Shown: piece after piece, positions 1 to 7,661 of the stretch
How positions within the stretch are numbered: the stretch's first letter is position 1
Layout: each line of letters opens with the position of its first letter
Assembly: GCA_023424865.1 (NCBI GenBank)
Contig: JAFADM010000338.1
Coordinates: 1-18,204 of the forward strand
DNA: 18,204 nucleotides
Reading direction: 5' to 3'
From: Bacillota bacterium
GTDB lineage: Bacteria; Bacillota_A; Clostridia; DSM-8532
The notes under the pieces: model-generated
What the model saw: only the letters and a program-made list of their open reading frames with translations
What the model was told of the DNA's origin: nothing
Database searches by the model: none
Translations under genes and position numbers: made by a program

Positions 1-30
1 CATAAGAAAAGAGAGAGAAGGAAAAGGGGA

Positions 31-756
31 ATGATTGGATTAGGCACCCTGGTCAACGGAGCAGCGATTCTTGGTGGGGCTGTATGCGGTTTGTTTTTGA
101 AAAAAGGCATGCCCGAGAATTTAAAAACAACCATCATGCAGGCCTGTGGCCTTTCAGTAGTTATTGTAGGTGTATCGGGAGCGCTTCAGGGCATTTATAA
201 GGTAACCGCTTCCGGTACTTTGGACCGGAATTACATAACAGGTATGATATTAAGCCTGGTCATTGGCGGCATTGTGGGTGAGCTTTTGAAAATTGAAGCC
301 AATTTGGACAGGCTGGGGCTGTGGTTCCAAAATCGTTTTGCCAAAAATGAAGGCGGCTTTGCCAAAGGCTTTGTTACGGCAAGCCTGGTGTACTGTGTGG
401 GAGCCATGGCCATAGTGGGTTCTCTTGAGGACGGGCTTTACGGCAATACCGACACGCTTTTTGCCAAAGCCATACTGGACGGTATGATTGCCATTGTCTT
501 TGCCGCAACCCTGGGAGTTGGCGTGGCGGCTTCCGCCTTTTCCGTTTTAATTTACCAGGGGGCCATAACGCTTATGGCTGGCCTTATAAAGCCTCTTCTC
601 ACCGATACCGTTATTTCACAGATGTCCCTGGTGGGAGGCGTTTTAATTATGGCTATCGGCTTTAATCTTTTGGAGTTTAAGCGCTTTAAGGTAGGCAGCT
701 TGCTGCCGGCCATTTTTATGCCCTTGATATATGGGCTGATAATTAGCTTTTTATGA
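31..756 (+). CDS. DUF554 family membrane protein
   Basis: The 241-residue product is a polytopic membrane protein. It opens with a glycine-rich segment (MIGLGTLVNGAAILGGAVCG), has further hydrophobic stretches near residues 70-85, 110-130, 145-180 and 195-240, and carries few charges outside the loops. The opening, the length and the sequence VGAMAIVGSLEDGL in the middle fit the DUF554 family (YqgA/YdfK), whose members are about 230 residues long. The biochemical role of the family is not established, and a transport role is only a guess. A purine-rich AAGGGGA lies directly before the ATG. The aminotransferase gene follows after 25 bases on the same strand, so the two are probably co-transcribed. 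The promoter must lie left of the window or within its first 30 bases. Confidence 0.85.
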   Translation: MIGLGTLVNGAAILGGAVCGLFLKKGMPENLKTTIMQACGLSVVIVGVSGALQGIYKVTASGTLDRNYITGMILSLVIGGIVGELLKIEANLDRLGLWFQNRFAKNEGGFAKGFVTASLVYCVGAMAIVGSLEDGLYGNTDTLFAKAILDGMIAIVFAATLGVGVAASAFSVLIYQGAITLMAGLIKPLLTDTVISQMSLVGGVLIMAIGFNLLEFKRFKVGSLLPAIFMPLIYGLIISFL

Positions 757-781
757 ATAATAAAGGGTGGAGGAGTAGGAT

Positions 782-1978
782 ATGTTTTCTCAAAAAATTG
801 TTGAAGGCTTAGGAAAATCATCCCTGATCCGGGCGATGTTCGAAGAGGGCGAAAGGCTGAAAAAAATTTACGGGCCGGAGAATGTTTTTGATTTCAGTAT
901 CGGTAATCCGGAAGCAGAGCCTCCCCGTGAGGTACAGGAATCCATTCGAAAGTATACGGGTGAGGAGCACAGCGGCATTCACCGCTATATGAGCAATGCA
1001 GGCTTTGCCGATGTTCGTGAAAAGGTGGCTGCCTATATGGAGAAGAAAAGCGGTGTGGCGTTCTCCAAGGAACAGGTTCTTATGGTCTGCGGCGCGGCAG
1101 CGGGCCTGAACATTACGCTGAAAGCCCTTTTGAACCCGGGAGAAGAGGTCATTGTACTATCCCCTTACTTTGTTGAGTACCTAACCTATATCGATAACGC
1201 GGGAGGAACTCCTGTTATTGTTAAAACCGTTAAGGATACCTTCCGCATTGATGTGGAGGCAGTCGAAAAGGCAATAACGGAAAGAACCAAGGCCATTATT
1301 CTCAATTCGCCCAATAACCCCACAGGCGTTGTGTATTCCCGAAGTGAGCTGGAAAAGCTCAATGATGTACTTAAGAAGAGGGAAGAGGAGCTGGGAATCG
1401 CCATTTATGTTATTTCTGACGAGCCCTATGTTTCCATTGCCTATGACGGCGTGGAGGTTCCTTCCATGGCAGGCATCTTTAAAAACAGCATTACCGTAAA
1501 TTCCTTCAGCAAATCCCTCGCCCTTCCCGGAGAGCGTATTGGGTATGTGGCGGCTTCCAGCCTGATAGAAGGCGCAGAAACCCTTATGGCGGCCATGGTG
1601 GTTTTAAACCGCACTCTGGGCTTTGTCAACGCACCGGCCCTTTTTCAGAAGGTGGTGGCGGACAATCTGGATACCTCGGTAGAAATTGAATATTACAAGC
1701 AGAACAGGGATCTTCTGTATAGTCATTTAACCTCATTGGGCTTCACCTGTGTAAAGCCCGAAGGCGCATTCTATCTTTTCCTCAAATCACCTGTGGAGAA
1801 TGAAACCCAGTTCTGTAAAAAGGCAGTGGAATTTAATCTGCTTTTCGTGGCCGGAAGCGGCTTTGGAAGCCCCGGCTATGTTCGCATTGCCTACTGCTAT
1901 GACAAATCCGTTATTGAAAGAAGCCTTGATGCTTTCACAAAGCTTGCCAAGTCCTACGGTGCACAGTTGGATAACTGA
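782..1978 (+). CDS. Pyridoxal phosphate-dependent aminotransferase, class I/II
   Basis: The product (398 residues) is a cytosolic fold-type I aminotransferase that should move an amino group between an amino acid and a 2-oxo acid. Motifs visible in order are NSPNNPTG (Asn179 contacts PLP), SDEPY (Asp213 and Tyr216), SFSKS (Lys244, the Schiff-base lysine), ERIGY (Arg252, phosphate contact) and VRIAY (Arg368, substrate carboxylate). The length is normal for the family and all cofactor residues are present, so it should be active. The start has a GGAGGAG ribosome site. The substrate cannot be read from the sequence; an aspartate-type or broad-range enzyme is plausible. It lies 25 bases after the DUF554 gene and is followed by a strong terminator, which makes it the last gene of that operon. 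Confidence 0.93.
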   Translation: MFSQKIVEGLGKSSLIRAMFEEGERLKKIYGPENVFDFSIGNPEAEPPREVQESIRKYTGEEHSGIHRYMSNAGFADVREKVAAYMEKKSGVAFSKEQVLMVCGAAAGLNITLKALLNPGEEVIVLSPYFVEYLTYIDNAGGTPVIVKTVKDTFRIDVEAVEKAITERTKAIILNSPNNPTGVVYSRSELEKLNDVLKKREEELGIAIYVISDEPYVSIAYDGVEVPSMAGIFKNSITVNSFSKSLALPGERIGYVAASSLIEGAETLMAAMVVLNRTLGFVNAPALFQKVVADNLDTSVEIEYYKQNRDLLYSHLTSLGFTCVKPEGAFYLFLKSPVENETQFCKKAVEFNLLFVAGSGFGSPGYVRIAYCYDKSVIERSLDAFTKLAKSYGAQLDN

Positions 1979-2032
1979 GCTTTAGCCACACAACTGGAGA
2001 ATAGCTGCTTATCGTAACAGACAATACAAATA

Positions 2033-2066
2033 AAGGGGCTGTTGCAAAAATTTGCAACAGCCCCTT
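2033..2066. terminator. Bidirectional intrinsic terminator between aminotransferase and motB
   Basis: The arms AAGGGGCTGTTGCAAA (2033-2048) and TTTGCAACAGCCCCTT (2051-2066) pair perfectly over 16 bp around a two-base AA centre. On the plus strand the stem is followed by A6 CC T6. On the minus strand it is followed by a T-rich stretch (cccctttatttgt). It sits between two genes that converge, so it can end both transcripts. Confidence 0.9.
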
Positions 2067-2092
2067 AAAAAACCTTTTTTGTCTGTACCGGT

Positions 2093-2836
2093 TTACTTTT
2101 TAATAACAATATCCATACGACGGTTCTTTTGGCGCCCCTGTGAAGTTTCGTTATCGGCAATGGGCTTATATTCGCCGCTGCCGGTAGCCGTCAGCCGGGC
2201 AGGATCCAACTCACATTTGTCTATAAGGAATTTGCCTACATTTGTTGCACGCCGGGTTGATAATTCCCAGTTAGAAGGATAAAGGTAAGTATTAATTGGG
2301 AGATTATCCGTGTGTCCCTGCACTTCGATATCATTTTCCAGTTGGGAGAGCAACTGACCGATTTTTAACAGAGATTCCTTGCCGGATTCTTTAACATCCG
2401 CACTGCCTGAATCGAATAGAATAAGTGAATCAAATCGGATAATTAATTTTTCTTCATCCTCAACCATACCAATAAATTCTGTCAGTCCATAGGACTCAAT
2501 GGCTTCAGCTACGTCTTTGCCAACCTCGTCCAGTTGTTCTTCTCTTTCCTTTTTAATCTGTTCATCGGTCATGTTTTCGGTATTTACATTGCTTTCCGTA
2601 ATTGAAACAAGCTCTGACCCCTTTTCACGGGTTAATAAATCACCGCCGCCTAAATTAAAAAAGCTTTGCTTAAAAGAACTGGCTACCTGGTCAAACTTCT
2701 GCTGATCCACACTTGCCATGGAAAACAGCATTATGAAAAAGGTTAGAAGCAAGGTAACCATGTCGCTGTAGGTAAGCATCCATTCAGGTATGCCTTCCTG
2801 TTCTTCCTCGATATTTGCTCGTTTGCTCTTGCTCAT
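2093..2836 (-). CDS. motB: Flagellar motor stator protein MotB
   Basis: MotB pairs with MotA in the ion-conducting stator and anchors it to peptidoglycan. The 247-residue product has a charged cytoplasmic N-terminus and one membrane helix (about 20-42) carrying the ion-binding aspartate Asp25 in the motif TYSDMVTLLLTFF. A plug/linker region follows, then a C-terminal OmpA-like domain with GHTDN (174-178), NWELSTRRA (189-197) and the arginine-rich GRQKNRRMDI (234-243). The helix reads FFIMLFSM, closer to my memory of sodium-type MotS than of Bacillus MotB. Upstream lie GAGGTG and AAAGGA sites. The gene follows motA with a 16-base gap, so the two are one transcriptional unit ending at the 2033-2066 terminator. 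No chemotaxis or flagellin genes are next to it. Confidence 0.95.
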   Translation of the reverse strand: MSKSKRANIEEEQEGIPEWMLTYSDMVTLLLTFFIMLFSMASVDQQKFDQVASSFKQSFFNLGGGDLLTREKGSELVSITESNVNTENMTDEQIKKEREEQLDEVGKDVAEAIESYGLTEFIGMVEDEEKLIIRFDSLILFDSGSADVKESGKESLLKIGQLLSQLENDIEVQGHTDNLPINTYLYPSNWELSTRRATNVGKFLIDKCELDPARLTATGSGEYKPIADNETSQGRQKNRRMDIVIKK

Positions 2837-2852
2837 TTTCCTTTAATTCACC

Positions 2853-3698
2853 TCACTGTGTAACTGTTCTTCCTTCATTAACGCTTTCGGGGTTATCCTT
2901 CTGCTCCTGCTTTTTAATGTAGCTGAGCTTTTGCTCATTGGAGAGGAAGCTTTTGAGCTTATGCTCCATCATACGCGGGTTTTCTCCGGCCTGAATAGAA
3001 AGAATGCCCTCAATAATAAGCTCCTTATGATGAATTTCTTCCTTGCTTTTGATAGCCAGCTTATTGGCAATGGGAATACAGAAGAAGTTGGCTAAAATGC
3101 TGCCGTAGAAAGTAGTTATTAATGCTACAGCCATAGACGGACCTACCTTTGAAGGGTCATCCAGTTGTCCGAGAAGTATAATGAGTCCCACCAGCGTACC
3201 TATCATACCCCAGGCAGGAAACATACTTCCCAGTGTTCTGAAAAGGCCTTGAGCTCGCTGATGCCGGATTTGAATGTTGGTGAGTTCAAGATCCATGGAT
3301 TCGCGTATCATATCAGGCTCTACACCGTCAACGATGAGCTGTAAGGACGCCTTTAAAAAATCATCAGTTAAGAGGTTTTCTTCGGATTCCAGAGAGAGAA
3401 GACCTTCTCTGCGGGCTTTTGTAGAGAGAGTTACCAGCAGTGCGATGGTGTCCTCCAAGGTCACAACCTTATTGAAAAATGCATTCTTTGCCACACGAAA
3501 AAGCTTAATCATTTCCGGAAGCGGATAGCTTATTAATGTTGATGAAATACCTCCGCCGACGGTAATCAAAATAGACATTTCATCGTAAAAATCATTTAGA
3601 GACGCACCTATTTGAATGGAAAGTATTACGCAGAAAGCACCTAATCCTAATCCAATAATGGTCCCTAAATCAATAAGCCCGGTTTTTTCTTTTTTCAT
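2853..3698 (-). CDS. motA: Flagellar motor stator protein MotA
   Basis: MotA forms the ring around the MotB dimer and generates torque by pushing on FliG. From the chosen start the product is 281 residues, close to the usual 260-290. Four membrane segments are visible, roughly at 8-30, 42-58, 156-178 and 188-210. The cytoplasmic loop has the charged motif ARREGLLSLE (95-104), and the conserved prolines are Pro161 (FPAWGMIGTL) and Pro209 (CIPIANKL). The reading frame extends upstream to 3740, but AGGGG lies 7 bases before the ATG at 3698 (MKKEKTG), which makes that start the best supported. A sigma-D-like promoter lies upstream at 3763-3790. The C-terminal tail after about residue 255 is charged and probably flexible. 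Confidence 0.95.
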   Translation of the reverse strand: MKKEKTGLIDLGTIIGLGLGAFCVILSIQIGASLNDFYDEMSILITVGGGISSTLISYPLPEMIKLFRVAKNAFFNKVVTLEDTIALLVTLSTKARREGLLSLESEENLLTDDFLKASLQLIVDGVEPDMIRESMDLELTNIQIRHQRAQGLFRTLGSMFPAWGMIGTLVGLIILLGQLDDPSKVGPSMAVALITTFYGSILANFFCIPIANKLAIKSKEEIHHKELIIEGILSIQAGENPRMMEHKLKSFLSNEQKLSYIKKQEQKDNPESVNEGRTVTQ

Positions 3699-3762
3699 TT
3701 GCATTCCCCTGTCGTTTTGGCATATTTTAATGTCATCCAAGTGTTAACGTCTTCTTTATATT

Positions 3763-3790
3763 ATTTCGGTTAAAACATAAAGAAAGTTTA
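3763..3790 (-). promoter_or_regulatory. Candidate sigma-D (FliA-type) promoter for motAB
   Basis: Read on the minus strand, TAAA (3787-3790) is followed after 16 bases by ACCGAAAT (3763-3770). The motility sigma factor of Bacillus recognises TAAA, a spacer of about 15, and GCCGATAT, so the second box differs at two of eight positions. It lies about 65 bases before the motA start codon. The family of the adjacent gene agrees with this regulator, but the match is by eye. Confidence 0.5.
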
Positions 3791-3841
3791 CTTCTTTTTG
3801 ATGCAAGCCGGAGGAATAAACTTGTTCAAAGGCAGAAAATC

Positions 3842-3870
3842 TTTACTCTGCGGTTTTGAAATGATAGTAT
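3842..3870 (+). promoter_or_regulatory. Candidate sigma-A promoter for the V-ATPase operon
   Basis: TTTACT (3842-3847) and TAGTAT (3865-3870) are 17 bases apart, each matching four of six consensus positions. TGA sits directly before the second box, giving an extended -10 (TG-N-TAGTAT). Transcription from here would begin near 3877 and carry the structured leader at 3888-4107. Overlapping A/T-rich alternatives (GATAAT at 3874-3879) mean the exact promoter is uncertain. Confidence 0.35.
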
Positions 3871-3887
3871 AAGGATAATAAATATAT

Positions 3888-4107
3888 GGCATCGAGTGCC
3901 CTTTGAGTGGGGGAAGTAAAACTTGTTAAGCGACGCTCTTAAAGGAGCATGGATAAAAAGTTGTTTAAACAGTAAGGTGCGTGGTTAATATCACGGTAAG
4001 CACAAGGGTGGCACAAATGCCTAATATGCTTATAGCCCCTTTTATGTTAAAAGACGCGCCGATGAGGCATTGTATAAATCAAAAAGCAATGGTAGAAACT
4101 GCGTCTC
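3888..4107 (+). promoter_or_regulatory. Structured 5' leader of the V-ATPase operon (candidate cis-regulatory RNA)
   Basis: The region between motA and ntpF is 440 bases long and has no convincing gene. It holds dense, competing secondary structure. Hairpin GGCA/TGCC (3888-3900) competes with an 11-bp helix, one base bulged, pairing 3897-3907 with 3938-3949. Inside that helix is AAGT/ACTT. Next come CGTG/CACG (3980-3983 with 3992-3995), then TAAGCA/TGCTTA (3997-4002 with 4027-4032) enclosing GGCA-CAAA-TGCC (4010-4021). A terminator-like alternative pairs AAGG and GGC (4004-4012) with GCCCCTT (4035-4041), followed by a short T-rich run. A last stem pairs AGACGC (4052-4057) with GCGTCT (4101-4106). 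The layout resembles a riboswitch or attenuator, but I do not recognise a named class with confidence. A sodium-sensing RNA would fit the genes downstream. Confidence 0.45.
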
Positions 4108-4138
4108 AAAGAGTTGAGTTTAGTTGGGAGGTGTGCAA

Positions 4139-4465
4139 ATGGCGGATGGCGTTTTAAATGATATTCTAAAGGTTGAGGCTGCGGCGGCCGCAATTGAGGA
4201 AGAAGCGCGAAAAGCAGCAAGGGACAGGCTTGCCGAAGCACGGAAAAAGGCGTCGGAACTGTTGGAAGCGAGTGTTTTAAGGGCTGAAACCTTATACTCG
4301 GATATTTTGGACAGTGCAAGGCGGCTGGCGGAAAAGGAAAGTGAAAAGCAGGCCGAAGAGCGGAAAATCACTGATGGTAACCTGCGTACCAGGGTGGAAG
4401 TGCAGCTTGATGCGGCGGCGAATTTAATCGTCGGGAGGGTTGTAAACTCGGATGTCAGTAGTTAA
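4139..4465 (+). CDS. ntpF: V-type ATPase peripheral stalk subunit G/H (NtpF-like)
   Basis: This is the first gene of the ATPase operon. The 108-residue product is almost wholly a charged, alanine-rich helix (about residues 10-85, with runs such as EEEARKAARDRLAEARKKA). That is typical of the subunit that winds around subunit E to form the peripheral stalk holding the catalytic head to subunit a. The frame opens at a TTG at 4124, but that codon lies inside the GGGAGGTG ribosome site. The ATG at 4139 is five bases after this site and is the real start. The last 14 bases overlap ntpI, which suggests coupled translation. Sequence identity is low in this family, so the call rests on coiled-coil character, length and position before ntpI. 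Confidence 0.85.
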   Translation: MADGVLNDILKVEAAAAAIEEEARKAARDRLAEARKKASELLEASVLRAETLYSDILDSARRLAEKESEKQAEERKITDGNLRTRVEVQLDAAANLIVGRVVNSDVSS

Positions 4466-6449
4466 AATGAGCAAAATTTCCGTATTAGGCCTCCAATCCG
4501 AGCGGAATGACATTCTTAGAGGTCTTATGGCTATGGGAGCTGTTGAAATAACCGACGGCAGTCCCGAGGATACTGAAGGCGGACAATACGGAATAAAAAC
4601 ACCGGTACAGAGCGAATTGACAAAATTAGACGCCGAAATTACCGATATAGAACTCTCCATAGACCTTTTAAAACGGTATGGCGGCTACAAAAATCCGCTC
4701 TTCAGCAAGAGAAGGACCATCGACGAAAAAGATTTTCATTCCGTTATGGAAAAGCATAATACCCTATTGGAGACTTCCAATAGGATTAAAGGCTTTGAAG
4801 AGGCAATCCTTCGACTTAAAGGAGATGAAAACAAGTTAAAAGGACTTATTGTATCACTTCTACCCTGGCTGTCAACGGATTTGTCTCTTGAAACGGATTC
4901 TACCCGGCTAACCTTTATTCATACCGGTACTCTGCCACAATCAACAGATCTTACAAAACTGGAAAAAGAGCTGGAGGAGTCGGTTCCCGAATCGATGCTT
5001 ATAAAGGCAGGAACGGACAGAGAGAATCATTTTCTGATTGTAACAGGACATAAGGACAGAGAATCCGAGATAATGTCCCTTATAAAAGCAAAAGGCTGGA
5101 ACCGTATTGTGTTCCGTGACATGTCAGGAACGGCAAGAGAGAATAAAGTCAGGCTTGAAGAACAACTTCTTGCTATTGATGATGAGAGAAAAAAGCTGGC
5201 AGAGGCGATAGTAGCTTTGGCCGGCGAAAGAGAAAAACTTGAGGTTCTTCATGATGCATATGTAATGGAACGCTGCAGGCTTGAAGCCCGCGGCCGGCTC
5301 GTATCCACCCGGAGTGTCTTCCTGCTTGAAGGCTGGGTGCCCACGGAGCTTTCCCATAAGGTAAAAGGCTGGCTGACAAAAGAGTTCATCTGCTCAATAG
5401 AAATTAACGAACCGGAAGAGGATGAAGCCTATCCTGTTCTGATTGAAAATGGACCTGTTGTGGAATCCATTCGTCCCGTACTAACCATGTATGGCCTTCC
5501 AAGCAGCAAAGAGCTGGATCCAAGTCCAATAATGATGCCGTTTTTCTGCCTGTTTTTTGGAATTATGCTGGGTGATGGCGGTTATGGCCTTCTTATGGCT
5601 CTTGCGGCAGGCTTCATATTATGGAAATTTGATCTTGAAGACTCAACGAAACGGTTTGTTAAACTTCTGTGCTGGTGCGGCCTGTCCTCCATATTTTGGG
5701 GATTTCTGTTCGGGAGCTGGTTTGGTATAAGCCAGCTGTCCAAAACCGCTTTATGGCTTAGTCCCACCGATAATCCCGAACTAATGATGAGCTGGGCTCT
5801 GTTATTCGGTATTATACACATGTTCTTCGGATTCGGCCTTAAGGGCGCCAATCTATTGCGTAAAAAGCAATACCTGGATTTTATTTTTGACGTTGTGTTT
5901 GTCTATGTGCTTTATACAGGCTTTGCTCTTACCCTGCTGCCTTTTGCGCCGGGAATAAAGCTTGAAGGTATGGAGTGGCTGACATCCTTGGGGAATAAAC
6001 TGCTAATAATTGGTATTGTTCTTATGCTGCTTACCCAGGGCAGAAAATCTCCCAAGCTGTTCGGTAAAATTTTCGGAGGTGTTGGGAAGCTGTACGATCT
6101 CATCAGCTTCTTGAGCGACTGCCTGTCCTATACCCGACTGGTGGCACTTGGCCTTGCATCAGCTATTATCGGTGATATTGTAAACACATTGAGCATGTCT
6201 ATGGGTGGTAATATTGTGGTTCGAATCATTGCCAGCAGCTTAATTATTATTGTGGGACATACCATCAATATTGGTCTGAATGTGCTGGGAGCTTTCGTAC
6301 ACTCCTGCAGGCTTCAGTATCTGGAATTTTTCGGTAAGTTCCTCGAGGGCGGAGGAGAGCCTTTTCGTCCCTTTCTGGCCAACACACGGTACATTGTTGT
6401 AAAAACTGCGACGGAACGCGTTTTAAGCTCGGAGGTCCGAGCAGCCTAA
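4452..6449 (+). CDS. ntpI: V-type ATPase membrane subunit I (subunit a)
   Basis: Subunit a conducts the ion between the c-ring and the two sides of the membrane. The 665-residue product has a cytoplasmic N-terminal half with coiled-coil segments (about 230-280), which binds the peripheral stalks. The membrane half begins near residue 360 and has some seven or eight hydrophobic helices. Landmarks are FFGIMLGDGGYG (368-379), the essential arginine Arg562 in SYTRLVALGL, and LGAFVHSCRLQYLEFFGKF (612-630). The length matches family members of about 650-665. The start overlaps ntpF by 14 bases, with GGGAGG upstream inside ntpF. An internal ATG at 4467 is possible, but the extra MSVVK is usual in the family. 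Confidence 0.97.
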   Translation: MSVVKMSKISVLGLQSERNDILRGLMAMGAVEITDGSPEDTEGGQYGIKTPVQSELTKLDAEITDIELSIDLLKRYGGYKNPLFSKRRTIDEKDFHSVMEKHNTLLETSNRIKGFEEAILRLKGDENKLKGLIVSLLPWLSTDLSLETDSTRLTFIHTGTLPQSTDLTKLEKELEESVPESMLIKAGTDRENHFLIVTGHKDRESEIMSLIKAKGWNRIVFRDMSGTARENKVRLEEQLLAIDDERKKLAEAIVALAGEREKLEVLHDAYVMERCRLEARGRLVSTRSVFLLEGWVPTELSHKVKGWLTKEFICSIEINEPEEDEAYPVLIENGPVVESIRPVLTMYGLPSSKELDPSPIMMPFFCLFFGIMLGDGGYGLLMALAAGFILWKFDLEDSTKRFVKLLCWCGLSSIFWGFLFGSWFGISQLSKTALWLSPTDNPELMMSWALLFGIIHMFFGFGLKGANLLRKKQYLDFIFDVVFVYVLYTGFALTLLPFAPGIKLEGMEWLTSLGNKLLIIGIVLMLLTQGRKSPKLFGKIFGGVGKLYDLISFLSDCLSYTRLVALGLASAIIGDIVNTLSMSMGGNIVVRIIASSLIIIVGHTINIGLNVLGAFVHSCRLQYLEFFGKFLEGGGEPFRPFLANTRYIVVKTATERVLSSEVRAA

Positions 6450-6956
<507 letters not shown>

Positions 6957-6976
6957 ATTTGAAAGGGCGTTACTAA

Positions 6977-7591
6977 ATGAGCGGGATTGAAAAAATAAAG
7001 GAAAAGATCCTGTCCGATGCCCGGCGAGAGGCGGAGGAAGTTATCCGCAAGGCAGAGCAGGAAGCGGCGGCAATACTTGCCCAAGCGGAAGCGGAAGCCT
7101 CAGGTAACCTTGCCCAGTCGGAAGCCAATGCTCAGGCCGAGTCGGAAATTCTTAAAAAGCGCATTTCCGCTACAGCCTCCCTGGAGGACAGGAAGCAGGT
7201 GCTGAAAACAAGACAGGATATGGTCGCTAAAGCCTTTGAGCTGGCTCTGGACAAGCTGAGCAAGCTGCCGGAGGATCAATACCGGAAGATGATGGAACAC
7301 TATATAGTGAAAGCCGTACGGGATGGTGAAGGCCAGATTCTGGTTAATGAGGCCGACAGCAAGAACCGGTTGGGACCTGACTTTATAAATGGGCTCAACA
7401 GGCTTTTAAAGGAAAAGGGCCGGGAGGCATCTTTATCTTTAGCTCCTTCAGGGGAGTTCCTTTCCTCTAAAGGCGGCGCGGTGCTTCGCTACGGCGATTT
7501 AGAAATAAACTGCACTCTGGAAATCTTGCTGAACCTTGAAAAAAACAGGCTTGAAGCGGATGTTGCCGCTGTATTGTTTAAAAACGACTGA
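6977..7591 (+). CDS. ntpE: V-type ATPase peripheral stalk subunit E
   Basis: Subunit E pairs with the small G/H subunit to form the peripheral stalk. The product has 204 residues. The N-terminal 75 residues form a strongly charged, alanine-rich coiled coil (DARREAEEVIRKAEQEAAA and onward). The C-terminal part, from about residue 90, is a globular domain with LEINCTLEILLNLEKNRLEADVAAVLF near the end, typical of the family. It begins 20 bases after ntpK with a GAAAGGGCG site ten bases before the ATG. After it come 70 non-coding bases containing a 10-bp hairpin, the largest gap in the operon. Confidence 0.93.
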   Translation: MSGIEKIKEKILSDARREAEEVIRKAEQEAAAILAQAEAEASGNLAQSEANAQAESEILKKRISATASLEDRKQVLKTRQDMVAKAFELALDKLSKLPEDQYRKMMEHYIVKAVRDGEGQILVNEADSKNRLGPDFINGLNRLLKEKGREASLSLAPSGEFLSSKGGAVLRYGDLEINCTLEILLNLEKNRLEADVAAVLFKND

Positions 7592-7616
7592 AGCCTGACA
7601 AAAACAAGCAGTAATT

Positions 7617-7641
7617 TCCGAAGATGGGATTCATTTTCGGA
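7617..7641 (+). other. Intercistronic RNA hairpin between ntpE and ntpC
   Basis: TCCGAAGATG (7617-7626) pairs with CATTTTCGGA (7632-7641) over 10 bp with one G-U pair and a five-base loop. No T-run follows, so it is not an intrinsic terminator. It lies just before the AGAAAGGA ribosome site of ntpC. It may stabilise or mark a processing point in the mRNA between stalk and head genes, or tune ntpC translation. Confidence 0.5.
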
Positions 7642-7661
7642 GAAAGGAAATAGCGGTAACA

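Noticed and set aside
2031..2070. An insertion-sequence end, because GGGGCTGTTGCAAA resembles some mobile-element termini
   Set aside because: The two arms are immediately adjacent and flank nothing. No transposase or target duplication is present, and a terminator explains the structure.
3997..4043. A T-box riboswitch, suggested by AAGGGTGGCAC at 4004-4014
   Set aside because: The conserved block normally continues ACCGCG, which is absent, I find no clear Stem I elements, and the gene downstream is not an amino-acid or tRNA-charging gene.
4124..4138. TTG at 4124 as start of ntpF, and TTG at 6465 for ntpK and 15917 for plsY
   Set aside because: Each of these codons lies before or within the ribosome binding site of a better-placed ATG (4139, 6486, 15938).
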